Of a stretch of 64,000 nt of DNA, positions 51,417 through 59,055 are shown piece after piece; the first letter of the stretch is position 1; each line of letters begins with the position of its first letter. Source of the DNA: CAYNVS01 sp964400725 (GTDB lineage: Bacteria; Myxococcota_A; SURF-8; CAYNVS01); the NCBI GenBank assembly GCA_964400725.1, contig CAYNVS010000015.1:3652-67651 (forward strand), read 5' to 3'. The notes beneath the pieces are model-generated. The model did no database searches, was not told where the DNA came from, and worked only from the letters and a program-made list of their open reading frames with translations. The translations under genes and the position numbers were made by a program.

Positions 51417-51444
51417 GCATCCGAAACAATCGGATGCTTTTTTT
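51417..51444 (+). terminator. Terminator of rplU-rpmA
   Basis: GCATCCGA and TCGGATGC arms (8 bp) around a five-base loop, followed by seven T residues. Confidence 0.9.
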
Positions 51445-51450
51445 ATTTGT

Positions 51451-51479
51451 TTGCAAAAAACGCCGCAAAAGCCTATATT
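51451..51479 (+). promoter_or_regulatory. Promoter of glmS
   Basis: TTGCAA (51451-51456), a 17-base spacer and TATATT (51474-51479), directly after the rpmA terminator and about 70 bases before glmS. No glmS-ribozyme-like structure is visible in the short leader. Confidence 0.55.
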
Positions 51480-51549
51480 AAAATAAAACAAAAAATAAGA
51501 AGGACGCGCTTCCGCGCCCTTCATGCGAAGCATGAAAAGGAGAGGGAAT

Positions 51550-53385
51550 ATGTGCGGAATAGTAGGATACATCGGCGGCAAAGACGCCGTGGATATTTTG
51601 CTGAACGGGTTGACGATGCTCGAATACAGAGGCTACGATTCCGCGGGCGTAGCCGTTTTGGACAAGACCGGAGAAACGCGCATCACGCGCTCGGTCGGAA
51701 AACTGAATAATCTGCGCGAAGCGGTGAAGGCGAAGCCGATATTCGGCAGCCCCGGCATTGGCCATACGCGCTGGGCGACGCACGGAGGACCGAGCGAGGA
51801 AAACGCTCATCCGCATAAAATCGGCAAGGTAACCGTCGTTCATAACGGAATTATAGAGAACTACCGCCAGCTGAAAGAAAAGCTGACGGAAGAGGGCCGC
51901 GCGTTTCTCTCCCAAACGGACACCGAAATAATCGCGCAGCTGTTAGACAAAGAAATTTGCTCCGGCAAGGAGCCGCTTCCCGCGCTTCTTGCGGTCTTAT
52001 CTCAAATTACGGGCAGCTACGCGATAGCGGCGTTAATTGAGGGGCGCGAGGACATGATACTCGCGGCGCGGCATTCCAGCCCTCTGGTGCTCGGCAAAGG
52101 GGACGGCGAGAGCTTCATCGCAAGCGACATACCGGCGATACTTTCCAGCACGCGGGACATGATTTTTCTCGAAGACGGCGACGTAGCGGTGGTTAAGCGC
52201 GAAGAAATAGGGATTTACAACCTTTCCGGTCAGCCTGTGCAACGGGCGGTAAAGCGTATCTCGTGGTCTTCCTCGATGGCCGAAAAAGAGGGTTATAAAC
52301 ATTTCATGCTGAAGGAGATATTCGAGCAGCCGCGCGCCATGACCGACACCCTGCGCGGGCGGATTTCGCTTGAGCGCGGAACGGTCGATTTAAGCGAGGC
52401 GGGGCTGACCGAAGAAGCTATGACGGCGTTTAAGCGGATTTTAATCGTGGCGTGCGGCACGAGCGCCCACGCCGGAATCGTCGGACGCTTGTGGATTGAA
52501 TTGTTTTCGCGCGTTCCGTGCGAAGTCGATTTGGGCAGCGAGTTCCGTTACCGCGACCCGATACTGGACAAAGACACCCTTATGATTGCGATAAGCCAGT
52601 CGGGCGAGACGGCGGACACGCTTGCGGCGGTGAAAACTGCGAAAGAGCTGGGATGCAAGGTTTTAGCGGTTTGCAACGTCGTCGATAGCTCTATCGCGAG
52701 GCAGTCGGACTACGTGCTTTACACGCACGCCGGGCCGGAAATAGGCGTCGCGTCCACTAAGGCGTTCACCACGCAGCTATTGGCGTTGTATTTAATCGCC
52801 GTCGCCTTCGGGCGCAACCGCGGAGCTTTGAGCGCGGAAGTCTGCGCGAAAAAAACTCATTCGCTCTCGCGGGTTCCTTCTCTGATGGAAAGAATGTTGA
52901 AGCAGAACAATCTTATAAAGTCCATCGCGGAGCGTTTTTATAAAACGAGCGATTTTCTCTACCTTGGCCGATGGATAAACTATCCGCTCGCGCTCGAAGG
53001 CGCCTTGAAGCTGAAGGAAATAAGTTACATTCACGCCGAAGGCTACCCCGCAGGCGAGATGAAGCACGGCCCCATCGCCCTCATCGACGATAAAATGCCC
53101 GTCGTAATAATCGCGCCCAAAGACAGGGTTTACGAGAAGGTCGAGTCGAACATGGAAGAGGCGAAAGCGCGGCACGGAGTAATAATTTCGCTGGGCGAAT
53201 GGGACGACGACGATCTGAAGGCGAAGTCGGACTTTTTCATTCCGATGCCCAACGTGGACGACGACACGATAACGCCTATGATTACCGCTCTTCCGCTTCA
53301 ACTGCTGGCTTATCATATCGCCGACATGAAAGGAACGGACGTCGATCAGCCGCGCAATCTCGCCAAATCCGTAACCGTCGAATGA
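51550..53385 (+). CDS. glmS: Glutamine-fructose-6-phosphate aminotransferase (isomerizing)
   Basis: 611 residues. The ATG at 51550, after an AGGAGAGG ribosome site, gives the mature N-terminus MCGIVGYIGGKDAVDILLNG with the catalytic Cys. The glutaminase domain contains GHTRWATHGGPSEENAHPH; two SIS domains follow (ACGTSAHAG and SQSGETADTLAAVK, then GRWINYPLALEGALKLKEIS), and the C-terminus reads PRNLAKSVTVE, all as in GlmS. It makes glucosamine-6-phosphate for peptidoglycan and LPS. The gene is followed by the His-Xaa-Ser locus, with a separate promoter between. Confidence 0.98.
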   Translation: MCGIVGYIGGKDAVDILLNGLTMLEYRGYDSAGVAVLDKTGETRITRSVGKLNNLREAVKAKPIFGSPGIGHTRWATHGGPSEENAHPHKIGKVTVVHNGIIENYRQLKEKLTEEGRAFLSQTDTEIIAQLLDKEICSGKEPLPALLAVLSQITGSYAIAALIEGREDMILAARHSSPLVLGKGDGESFIASDIPAILSSTRDMIFLEDGDVAVVKREEIGIYNLSGQPVQRAVKRISWSSSMAEKEGYKHFMLKEIFEQPRAMTDTLRGRISLERGTVDLSEAGLTEEAMTAFKRILIVACGTSAHAGIVGRLWIELFSRVPCEVDLGSEFRYRDPILDKDTLMIAISQSGETADTLAAVKTAKELGCKVLAVCNVVDSSIARQSDYVLYTHAGPEIGVASTKAFTTQLLALYLIAVAFGRNRGALSAEVCAKKTHSLSRVPSLMERMLKQNNLIKSIAERFYKTSDFLYLGRWINYPLALEGALKLKEISYIHAEGYPAGEMKHGPIALIDDKMPVVIIAPKDRVYEKVESNMEEAKARHGVIISLGEWDDDDLKAKSDFFIPMPNVDDDTITPMITALPLQLLAYHIADMKGTDVDQPRNLAKSVTVE

Positions 53386-53426
53386 GTCTTTCAAACCGGC
53401 TAATCGGCGGCGAAGCATTATTTTTC

Positions 53427-53455
53427 TTGATTTGAAACGACCCTTGTTTTATACT
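53427..53455 (+). promoter_or_regulatory. Promoter of the hxsD-like gene
   Basis: TTGATT (53427-53432), a spacer of exactly 17 bases and TATACT (53450-53455). Just downstream, at the likely transcription start, is a perfect 12-base palindrome CCTCAATTGAGG (53459-53470). The start codon at 53494 is 39 bases after the -10. Confidence 0.65.
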
Positions 53456-53493
53456 TTTCCTCAATTGAGGAACTATTGAAAAAAGGATGCAAC

Positions 53494-54060
53494 ATGAACG
53501 CCATAGCGAAAAACGTCAAGTCGAAAGTAATATCGGACGGAATACGATTTGAAATTTCCGGCAAAATTTATCCGCTGGAAGCCGTATATCAAACGGCTTA
53601 TCTTTTCATCGACAAATATTACGTCTATCTCGACAAGACAAAAACCGGAGGCGTCGCGGTGGAGCTTCGTCTCAAAGAACCTTCGCCTAACGACGACCTT
53701 GCAAAATGCGGAGGGGAGTTTTATAACGAACTGCTCAACCAGCTCGTAAGAAGAAATGTCGCCAAACAGAACGAAAAGCTGCGCGAACTGATTGTGGCGC
53801 GCGCGCTGTTCGGAGCCCTTGGCCCCAATTCGCTTTCGTCCGCGATGGAAGGAGCCGAGCGCAAAGCGGACGCTGGCGTCGATTCGATGGAAGAGACTCT
53901 AAAGGCGGAGCAGGAGGAGCTTGACAGGCTGTTGGCCGAAATCGAAAACGACTTTGCGGAAGACCCGCTCGGCATAGCCGCCCCATGGGACGACAAAAAC
54001 AAAAAAGACGAAGAAAAACAAGATGTTAAGACCGAAGGCGAAGAGCCTTCCAAAGAATAA
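53494..54060 (+). CDS. hxsD: HxsD-like protein of the His-Xaa-Ser system
   Basis: 188 residues from an ATG at 53494 with an AAAAGGA ribosome site; a TTG at 53476 would add six. Residues about 14-108 resemble HxsD: ISDGIRFEISGKIYPLEAVY, a cysteine-bearing middle, EFYNELLNQLVRRNVAKQNE and KLRELIVARALFGA, matching the conserved L-L-N-x-x-x-R pattern and following helix. HxsD is a small partner of two radical SAM enzymes (HxsB and HxsC) thought to modify peptides with repeated His-Xaa-Ser. Those enzymes are absent from the window. Residues 110-188 are an unusual acidic coiled-coil tail (EETLKAEQEELDRLLAEIEN). The next gene encodes a His-Xaa-Ser peptide. Confidence 0.72.
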   Translation: MNAIAKNVKSKVISDGIRFEISGKIYPLEAVYQTAYLFIDKYYVYLDKTKTGGVAVELRLKEPSPNDDLAKCGGEFYNELLNQLVRRNVAKQNEKLRELIVARALFGALGPNSLSSAMEGAERKADAGVDSMEETLKAEQEELDRLLAEIENDFAEDPLGIAAPWDDKNKKDEEKQDVKTEGEEPSKE

Positions 54061-54091
54061 ATTATTTTTTTTTACTAATTTGTAAAAAAAC

Positions 54092-54120
54092 TTGAAAAGA
54101 ATACGGAAATCCTGTATTTT
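54092..54120 (+). promoter_or_regulatory. Promoter of the His-Xaa-Ser peptide gene
   Basis: TTGAAA (54092-54097), a 17-base spacer and TATTTT (54115-54120) preceded by TG; TATAAT overlaps at 54121-54126. It would give a leader of about 120 bases to the start at 54250 and makes the peptide gene independent of the hxsD-like gene. Confidence 0.5.
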
Positions 54121-54249
54121 TATAATTGTAGAAGCGAAACTGCGAGCTTTTAAGTTAAACGCTTAAATTTTTTATTGAAAATTAGAAGAGCTGGCGGTAT
54201 TGTTGGTTTTTAGGTTGGTCTTCAAGTTTTCAGGAGAACGGAGTCGGTA

Positions 54250-54603
54250 ATGAACGCGAGAAAAAAACTTCCGAACATTAAAAAGTCCGTTAAAAGTTTC
54301 CTCTTATCCGAAGAAGGAAAAATTACGAAAAGCCAAGCGCTGGCGGTTTCCACAACGCTGCTTATGCTGGGCTCCACCGTGGCCGACGCCTCTGCCGGCG
54401 TCGCCGACGCCAACGTCCTGCCGGTCGCGAACGATCCGCAGCTTATAAACGCCGATCAAACGCTGTCATTAATCGCGGCGCACTGCTCTCACGGCTCGCA
54501 CGGTTCGCACGGTTCTCACGGCTCGCACGGCTCCCACGGGTCCCACGCTTCTCACGGCTCGCACGCCTCTCACGGCTCGCACGGCTCCCACGGACAGTGG
54601 TAG
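54250..54603 (+). CDS. His-Xaa-Ser repeat peptide (HxsA-like precursor)
   Basis: 117 residues. The leader (1-77) starts MNARKKLPNIKKSVKSFLLS, has the SEEGKITKSQ motif and a hydrophobic segment (about 31-49, ALAVSTTLLMLGSTVADASA), then a spacer. The C-terminus (78-113) is 12 His-Xaa-Ser triplets (one HCS, nine HGS, two HAS), then HGQW. This pattern of a leader plus HxS core is typical of precursors in the His-Xaa-Ser system, presumed ribosomally made and modified peptides. An AGGAG region lies upstream of the ATG, with GGAG six bases before it. The gene follows the hxsD-like gene on the same strand and is closed by a terminator. Its maturases are not in the window. Confidence 0.8.
   Translation: MNARKKLPNIKKSVKSFLLSEEGKITKSQALAVSTTLLMLGSTVADASAGVADANVLPVANDPQLINADQTLSLIAAHCSHGSHGSHGSHGSHGSHGSHASHGSHASHGSHGSHGQW
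54481..54588 (+). repeat. Coding tandem repeat of 9 bases (His-Xaa-Ser)
   Basis: Twelve tandem 9-base units encode His-Xaa-Ser. His is always CAC, while Gly is GGC, GGT or GGG and Ser is TCG, TCT or TCC across units, so the repeat is kept at protein level rather than as an exact DNA repeat. Confidence 0.95.
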
Positions 54604-54654
54604 TCCGCGCGTAAAAAATCGGCGCCGCCCGGCGGCGGTTTGAATTTTAATAAA

Positions 54655-54693
54655 CAAAGGATGCGACGGATTGCGCCGTCTCATCCTTTTTTT
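54655..54693. terminator. Terminator between the HxS peptide gene and the AMMECR1 lipoprotein gene
   Basis: Arms AAAGGATGCGACGG and CCGTCTCATCCTTT (one mismatch) around a short loop are followed by a T-run on the plus strand. It ends the HxS peptide transcript and probably also stops the opposite operon ending at 54717. Confidence 0.8.
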
Positions 54694-54716
54694 GTTTTTC
54701 CAAACTTTACGCCATT

Positions 54717-56675
54717 TTAATACAACGCGGGAAACGAAACAGAAAGAGCTTTTGCGTATTCGTCGAAGGCGCCGGCGCCCGCCGAATCGAGAATTGATTT
54801 TAAAGCGAAGAACCCGGCAGCGGAAAGCCCCGGCGTAATTTCAAACTGAGTCCCTTCTTTGTAAAATCCGCCGGCAATTTTATCGAAGGCCGGGAAGAAA
54901 AAGCCGTTCGCCTCGTTAATTTGCCGCTCGTAAAGAAATTTGGCGGCCAAAACGGCGCATCGCAGAGCTTCTCTTTTGAATTCTTCCGCGCTTGCCGGTT
55001 TGTTCTTTACGATTCCAAGCAGTTTAAGGCTCTCCGACCACATTATAAGAGAAAGAGCGGTTTGCAGCGTGTCGGCTTTGCCCGTTTTTTTAGTTCCGCC
55101 GATTTTATCGGGCTCGACGTCGGGACCGGGCTTAATCTGGCTTTTAAAAACGTCCTGCGCGGCGGCCAAAGCGGCCGAGGCCGCCTCTTCTTTTTTAGTA
55201 GTTTTGTAATAAGCCGCCAAACCGGCGAACCGGTTGAAGTAAATTCCGTCGTCTCCGCTGAATTTAACGACCTGCGGATAAACTTCGTCGGCAAGCTCCG
55301 AGGCGCGTTTGATTTTAAGCGTTAAGGCGGCGTTGGAAAGAGCCTCCAAAAGCAGTCCGGCGGCGTAATCAACCTCGGCGGCGTTAAGGAACAGTCCCCG
55401 CAAATCCAGCGTTTTCCCCTCTTTCATGGCGCTCGTCTCGACCCATTTTAGGATATTTTCGGCGGCCTTTTTTTCGTCGGAGCCGGTTTTGCCGTTTGCG
55501 GCTCTCGCCGAAATAGCGTTTAACAGCAGCATGTTCGCGCAGAAATCGCCTGTTTTTGCGCCTTGTCCCGACTCGACGGTTATAACTCCCGACGAGTCGG
55601 AAAGAGCCGTTTTAAGCATGCGCTTCATAACCGCGTCGAGGTTTGCAAACTTAAATCCGTATTTTTTTTCTTCGAGTCCGCTTAAATAATAAACGGCGCG
55701 GGCTTCGTCGCACATGTTGACCGACGTAAGCGGCTGCGAATTAACGGAGAAATATCCGTTATTGAAAAGCGATTCCTTCGAGTCGAAATTGGAATCGAAA
55801 AATTTGACCGCCTGCTTGAAGCCGCCGCCAAGCGCCGCCGAATCGACGCTCGGCCTTACGACCTTGTAGCGGTAGAGAGGCGCGGGGGCGCCGTAAGGCT
55901 TCTCTTCGACGAAATTAATAGTCTCGTATTTGAAAACGAGCGATTCGTCTTTCTGCCACAAATTGCCGTCTTTATCGGCTGAAGCCTTGCGCGAAAGACG
56001 CTCAAGCCACGTCTTTAGCGGCAGGTGCTTTTTCACGAAAACGTACGGCAGAAAATACGCCGAGTAGCCTCCGCTGGATAGGAAAAGTCCTTCTCCTCCC
56101 ATTTTGAAATTCTTCGTCATTTCCTCCGGATCTTTTCCTTCGAGAAGCGATCGCGGCTGCAAAACGCTTATTTCAAGCCGTATGTCCTTCAGGTCTTCGG
56201 GCTTGGGGTTGCGGCCGTCGAAGCGCGTATCCTGCGCGGCGTTTACCGCCGAATTGATTACCGACCGGTAAAGGAAATCGTCCCTGCTCGCCATACAGCC
56301 TCGCCAGTCGCCTTTGTAATAAATCGTGGCGAAGACCATGTTTCCTTTCTTTTCCGCCAGTCCGGAGGGGAGCTCGCCCGGCGCGGGCTTGTAAATCTTT
56401 GTCTCTTTAACGAAGGAGTCTAGAGCTTTGCGCCCCAGCTTCATCAACGCCTCGACTTCTTGGGCGTTGAGCGAAACCTTGACGTCGCTTTCAAGGACGC
56501 TTGCGGCCGTAACCTTGCGCTTGCTAGCTATTCCTTCGGCCTCGGCTTTTTTTTGCGCCTCGGTAGGGGCGGACGGCTTTGTTTCGCTTTTATTCGACGA
56601 GCATGACGCGGCGGCAAAGGCCGTCAGCGCGGCAAGGGCGCCGAGGGCAATTTTATAAATAAAAAGTTTGGTCAT
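54717..56675 (-). CDS. AMMECR1-domain lipoprotein with helical C-terminal region
   Basis: 652 residues with a lipobox (AAASC, lipidated Cys25). Residues about 70-265 form an AMMECR1 domain: YKGDWRGCMASRDDFLY with the family Arg-Gly-Cys, AVNAAQDTRFDGRNPK, LRLEISVLQP-like IRLEISVLQPRSLLEGKD, then FLPYVFVKKHLPLKTWLERL. The rest (about 270-650) is helical with repeated aromatic residues, of the alpha/alpha-toroid type seen in the neighbour upstream. AMMECR1 proteins are usually cytoplasmic; a lipid-anchored, fused version is unusual. It is 12 bases after the toroid lipoprotein gene, in the same operon. Function is unknown. Confidence 0.8.
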   Translation of the reverse strand: MTKLFIYKIALGALAALTAFAAASCSSNKSETKPSAPTEAQKKAEAEGIASKRKVTAASVLESDVKVSLNAQEVEALMKLGRKALDSFVKETKIYKPAPGELPSGLAEKKGNMVFATIYYKGDWRGCMASRDDFLYRSVINSAVNAAQDTRFDGRNPKPEDLKDIRLEISVLQPRSLLEGKDPEEMTKNFKMGGEGLFLSSGGYSAYFLPYVFVKKHLPLKTWLERLSRKASADKDGNLWQKDESLVFKYETINFVEEKPYGAPAPLYRYKVVRPSVDSAALGGGFKQAVKFFDSNFDSKESLFNNGYFSVNSQPLTSVNMCDEARAVYYLSGLEEKKYGFKFANLDAVMKRMLKTALSDSSGVITVESGQGAKTGDFCANMLLLNAISARAANGKTGSDEKKAAENILKWVETSAMKEGKTLDLRGLFLNAAEVDYAAGLLLEALSNAALTLKIKRASELADEVYPQVVKFSGDDGIYFNRFAGLAAYYKTTKKEEAASAALAAAQDVFKSQIKPGPDVEPDKIGGTKKTGKADTLQTALSLIMWSESLKLLGIVKNKPASAEEFKREALRCAVLAAKFLYERQINEANGFFFPAFDKIAGGFYKEGTQFEITPGLSAAGFFALKSILDSAGAGAFDEYAKALSVSFPALY

Positions 56676-56687
56676 TGCCTAGCTCCT

Positions 56688-58991
56688 TTATTTAGCGTAT
56701 GGAGAAACCCATAGGCCGGCGGAGGAATCTATGGGAAGAGGAAAGTCCGGACGCTCGTAATTCAGCGCGGCGGGCGCGGCGTCTTTTGCGCCGGCGGGGA
56801 ACGAACGCTCGTTGAATGGCGCTATCAATCGGTGCATTCCCGACAAGCAGTGATAGACGTAGTCCAGCCGGCAGGCGAGGTTGAACTGCGTTTCCGGCAC
56901 GCATCCGACCGAGGCCGCGGCGTTCTTGAAGAGCAGCGCGTCCGCGGGCTGAAGCTGAATGTTGGACGCGAACCACAGCATCGAAGAGAGCTGAGGCAGA
57001 TAGCTTTTATCGAGCAGAGCTAAGTAAGCGAGCCCTTCGGCGTAAACGCCGGCGTTCCAAAGCGGCGCCGCGCTTGGCGTGAGCGCGTAAGTTTGAGAGC
57101 CGAATTGCTGCGATGCGTAAACTTTTTTCGGCGACGAGTTGACGTTTCGCAAAATCCACGTTCCCATCTGGCGCGTAAAATCGAGGTGTTCCTGTTTTTT
57201 AGTAACTCGGTACAGCTCGGCGTAAGCGCTCATTCCCCATCCGACGTAAGGCTCCAACAGTCCGGGGCTTCCTTCGTTCTTTTTAAACCACGCCGAGTAA
57301 TACTTGAAAGACTTTTCCAGCGCGTCCATAATTTTTTTGTCGCCGTAGCGGCGGTATAACGAGACGAGCGCAAGGTCGGCCTCGCCGGGATAAATAGTTA
57401 CCACTTCGTCTTTTCCGCCGTCGTCTTTATCGTCCGGATTGTAAAACGACTCGTATTCGCCGCCGTCTTTCTGCATGTAAATAAGGAACGAGCCTAGGCA
57501 TTTCGCCGCGTCCATCCATTCTTTCGGCGCCTCTTTGAGCCGCGAATATTCCATAAGCGCGTAAAGCAGCGTCGCGGCCCCGCCGAGTTTGTATTTGCGG
57601 TCGTATTTCGGGTGATTATAAAAGCATATGCCGCCGCCTTTTTTGTCGTCTTTTTGCAGAAGCGACATTACGAACTCTATGCCTCCTTTCGCGGCGTCCG
57701 CGTACCGCTCGTCGCCCGTCAGCTCGTAGGCTTGAATCATGGTAAAAACGGCTAGGTTGTGGCGTATCATGTTGTAGCGCCCTTTGCGGACTTCGCCGTC
57801 CTGCGGGTAATATTCGTAGTCGAAAGTTTTTTGCGCGGCGTTGTAATGCGAGCGCAAAAACTCGGCGCCGAGTTTGAAGGAGCGTCGCAAATCGTCGAGC
57901 GTTACGTCCGCGCTTGTAAAAGGCGAAGCCTTTTTGCGGTAAAGAGGAACGACCGGCGCGCCCGCCGTTTCCTGCGCGTAGGAAATCGAGCGCAGAGCGT
58001 AAACGCGCGTCTCTTTAAGCTGAAATATCGTCTCCGGGTCGTACCGCTTTGTCTCTTTGTTTTTTCCGCCGCCGAAAGTGTTTTTCTTGCGCCGCTCGGC
58101 AAGCGTCGTGGGGCTGCCGTCGTTTAAGGCGGCCAAATATTCCGACATCTCGTTGAAGTTTGAAAGGTTGCGCTCCGCGGCGCTTTCCGCGTAGAAATCA
58201 AGCCTTTTATCCTTAGAAATCAGGGCGACGCCGTCGGTTCCGTAAACGAAAGTTTCCATAAAGGCCGGGCGCTTATCCTCGTCGATTACGACGGGCGGAA
58301 AAATTTTAAAGCTGAGAGATGCGGGCGCTCCGGGCTTGCCCGCGAACTTTTGCGCGGCGGACTTCTTAATTTCGTCAAGCAAGGCGGCGACGTCTTTCGA
58401 GGGCTTTTGACTTTCCGCTTTATCTTCGGCGCCGAAGTAAAGAGCCGTTGAAACCTCGAAGAACGTTTCGCCTTTGACGCTTTCGGGCAGAGACGCGGCG
58501 CTTCCCCGCAAATACGCGAAGACCGCCTCTATTTCGGATTTTTTTAACGCAAGCTGCCTCGGCAGAGGCGCGACTACGGTTATCTGTTTATTTCTGTAAA
58601 CGGGAAGAAAGAAAAACGCGTCAAGCCCAAGCCCCAGCCTGTTTTTAAGAAGCAGATTATTCGGCTCTTCGCGGGCGGGGCGCTTTAAAACAATCAGCCC
58701 AACGTTTTCGTCGTTTACGGCTTTGTAAAAAGTTTCTTCGTCCGTTTCCGCGTTGAGAAGCGAGGTCAGAGCGTCTGATTTTGAAATTCTGTCCGCGAAT
58801 TTTTTCGCTTCGGAGGGAGGCTGCGCGCCGTCCTGAACGTGCATTTTTTTGCCGCCTTCGAGCGATTTCCCCGCCCAGTATTCCAGCGTGAAAGAGGCGC
58901 TTCGTTTAGAGCATCCGGCGTCCGCAAACGCGCAGGCCAAAAGTAAGATTAAAACGGCCGCAAGGCGATAATTCGCCGTAAAATATTTCAT
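56688..58991 (-). CDS. Alpha/alpha-toroid lipoprotein of unknown function
   Basis: 767 residues with a lipobox (ADAGC, lipidated Cys27). The N-terminal half (about 30-370) has no known match. The C-terminal half (about 390-740) shows repeated helical hairpins with motifs of (alpha/alpha)6 enzymes: RYNMIRHNLAVFTMIQAYEL, YKLGGAATLLYALMEYSRLK, YPGEADLALVSLYRRYGDKK, which recall six-hairpin glycosidase-like or thioredoxin-linked toroid folds. The same toroid style is seen in the C-terminal part of the AMMECR1 lipoprotein next to it. The two probably act together at the outer membrane; no substrate can be named. Confidence 0.72.
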   Translation of the reverse strand: MKYFTANYRLAAVLILLLACAFADAGCSKRSASFTLEYWAGKSLEGGKKMHVQDGAQPPSEAKKFADRISKSDALTSLLNAETDEETFYKAVNDENVGLIVLKRPAREEPNNLLLKNRLGLGLDAFFFLPVYRNKQITVVAPLPRQLALKKSEIEAVFAYLRGSAASLPESVKGETFFEVSTALYFGAEDKAESQKPSKDVAALLDEIKKSAAQKFAGKPGAPASLSFKIFPPVVIDEDKRPAFMETFVYGTDGVALISKDKRLDFYAESAAERNLSNFNEMSEYLAALNDGSPTTLAERRKKNTFGGGKNKETKRYDPETIFQLKETRVYALRSISYAQETAGAPVVPLYRKKASPFTSADVTLDDLRRSFKLGAEFLRSHYNAAQKTFDYEYYPQDGEVRKGRYNMIRHNLAVFTMIQAYELTGDERYADAAKGGIEFVMSLLQKDDKKGGGICFYNHPKYDRKYKLGGAATLLYALMEYSRLKEAPKEWMDAAKCLGSFLIYMQKDGGEYESFYNPDDKDDGGKDEVVTIYPGEADLALVSLYRRYGDKKIMDALEKSFKYYSAWFKKNEGSPGLLEPYVGWGMSAYAELYRVTKKQEHLDFTRQMGTWILRNVNSSPKKVYASQQFGSQTYALTPSAAPLWNAGVYAEGLAYLALLDKSYLPQLSSMLWFASNIQLQPADALLFKNAAASVGCVPETQFNLACRLDYVYHCLSGMHRLIAPFNERSFPAGAKDAAPAALNYERPDFPLPIDSSAGLWVSPYAK

Positions 58992-59055
58992 TTTGCGTTT
59001 TTCCTTTCGTTAAACCGCCCGCGGCGAGCGCGGACGCAAGCCTCGCCGAACGGGC

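Noticed and set aside
51445..51549. A glmS ribozyme or riboswitch in the glmS leader.
   Set aside because: The leader is only about 70 bases and shows no ribozyme-like paired structure.
54481..54588. A 9-base tandem repeat that could be a simple satellite.
   Set aside because: It is in frame within a gene with a leader and ribosome site and encodes His-Xaa-Ser units with varied codons.
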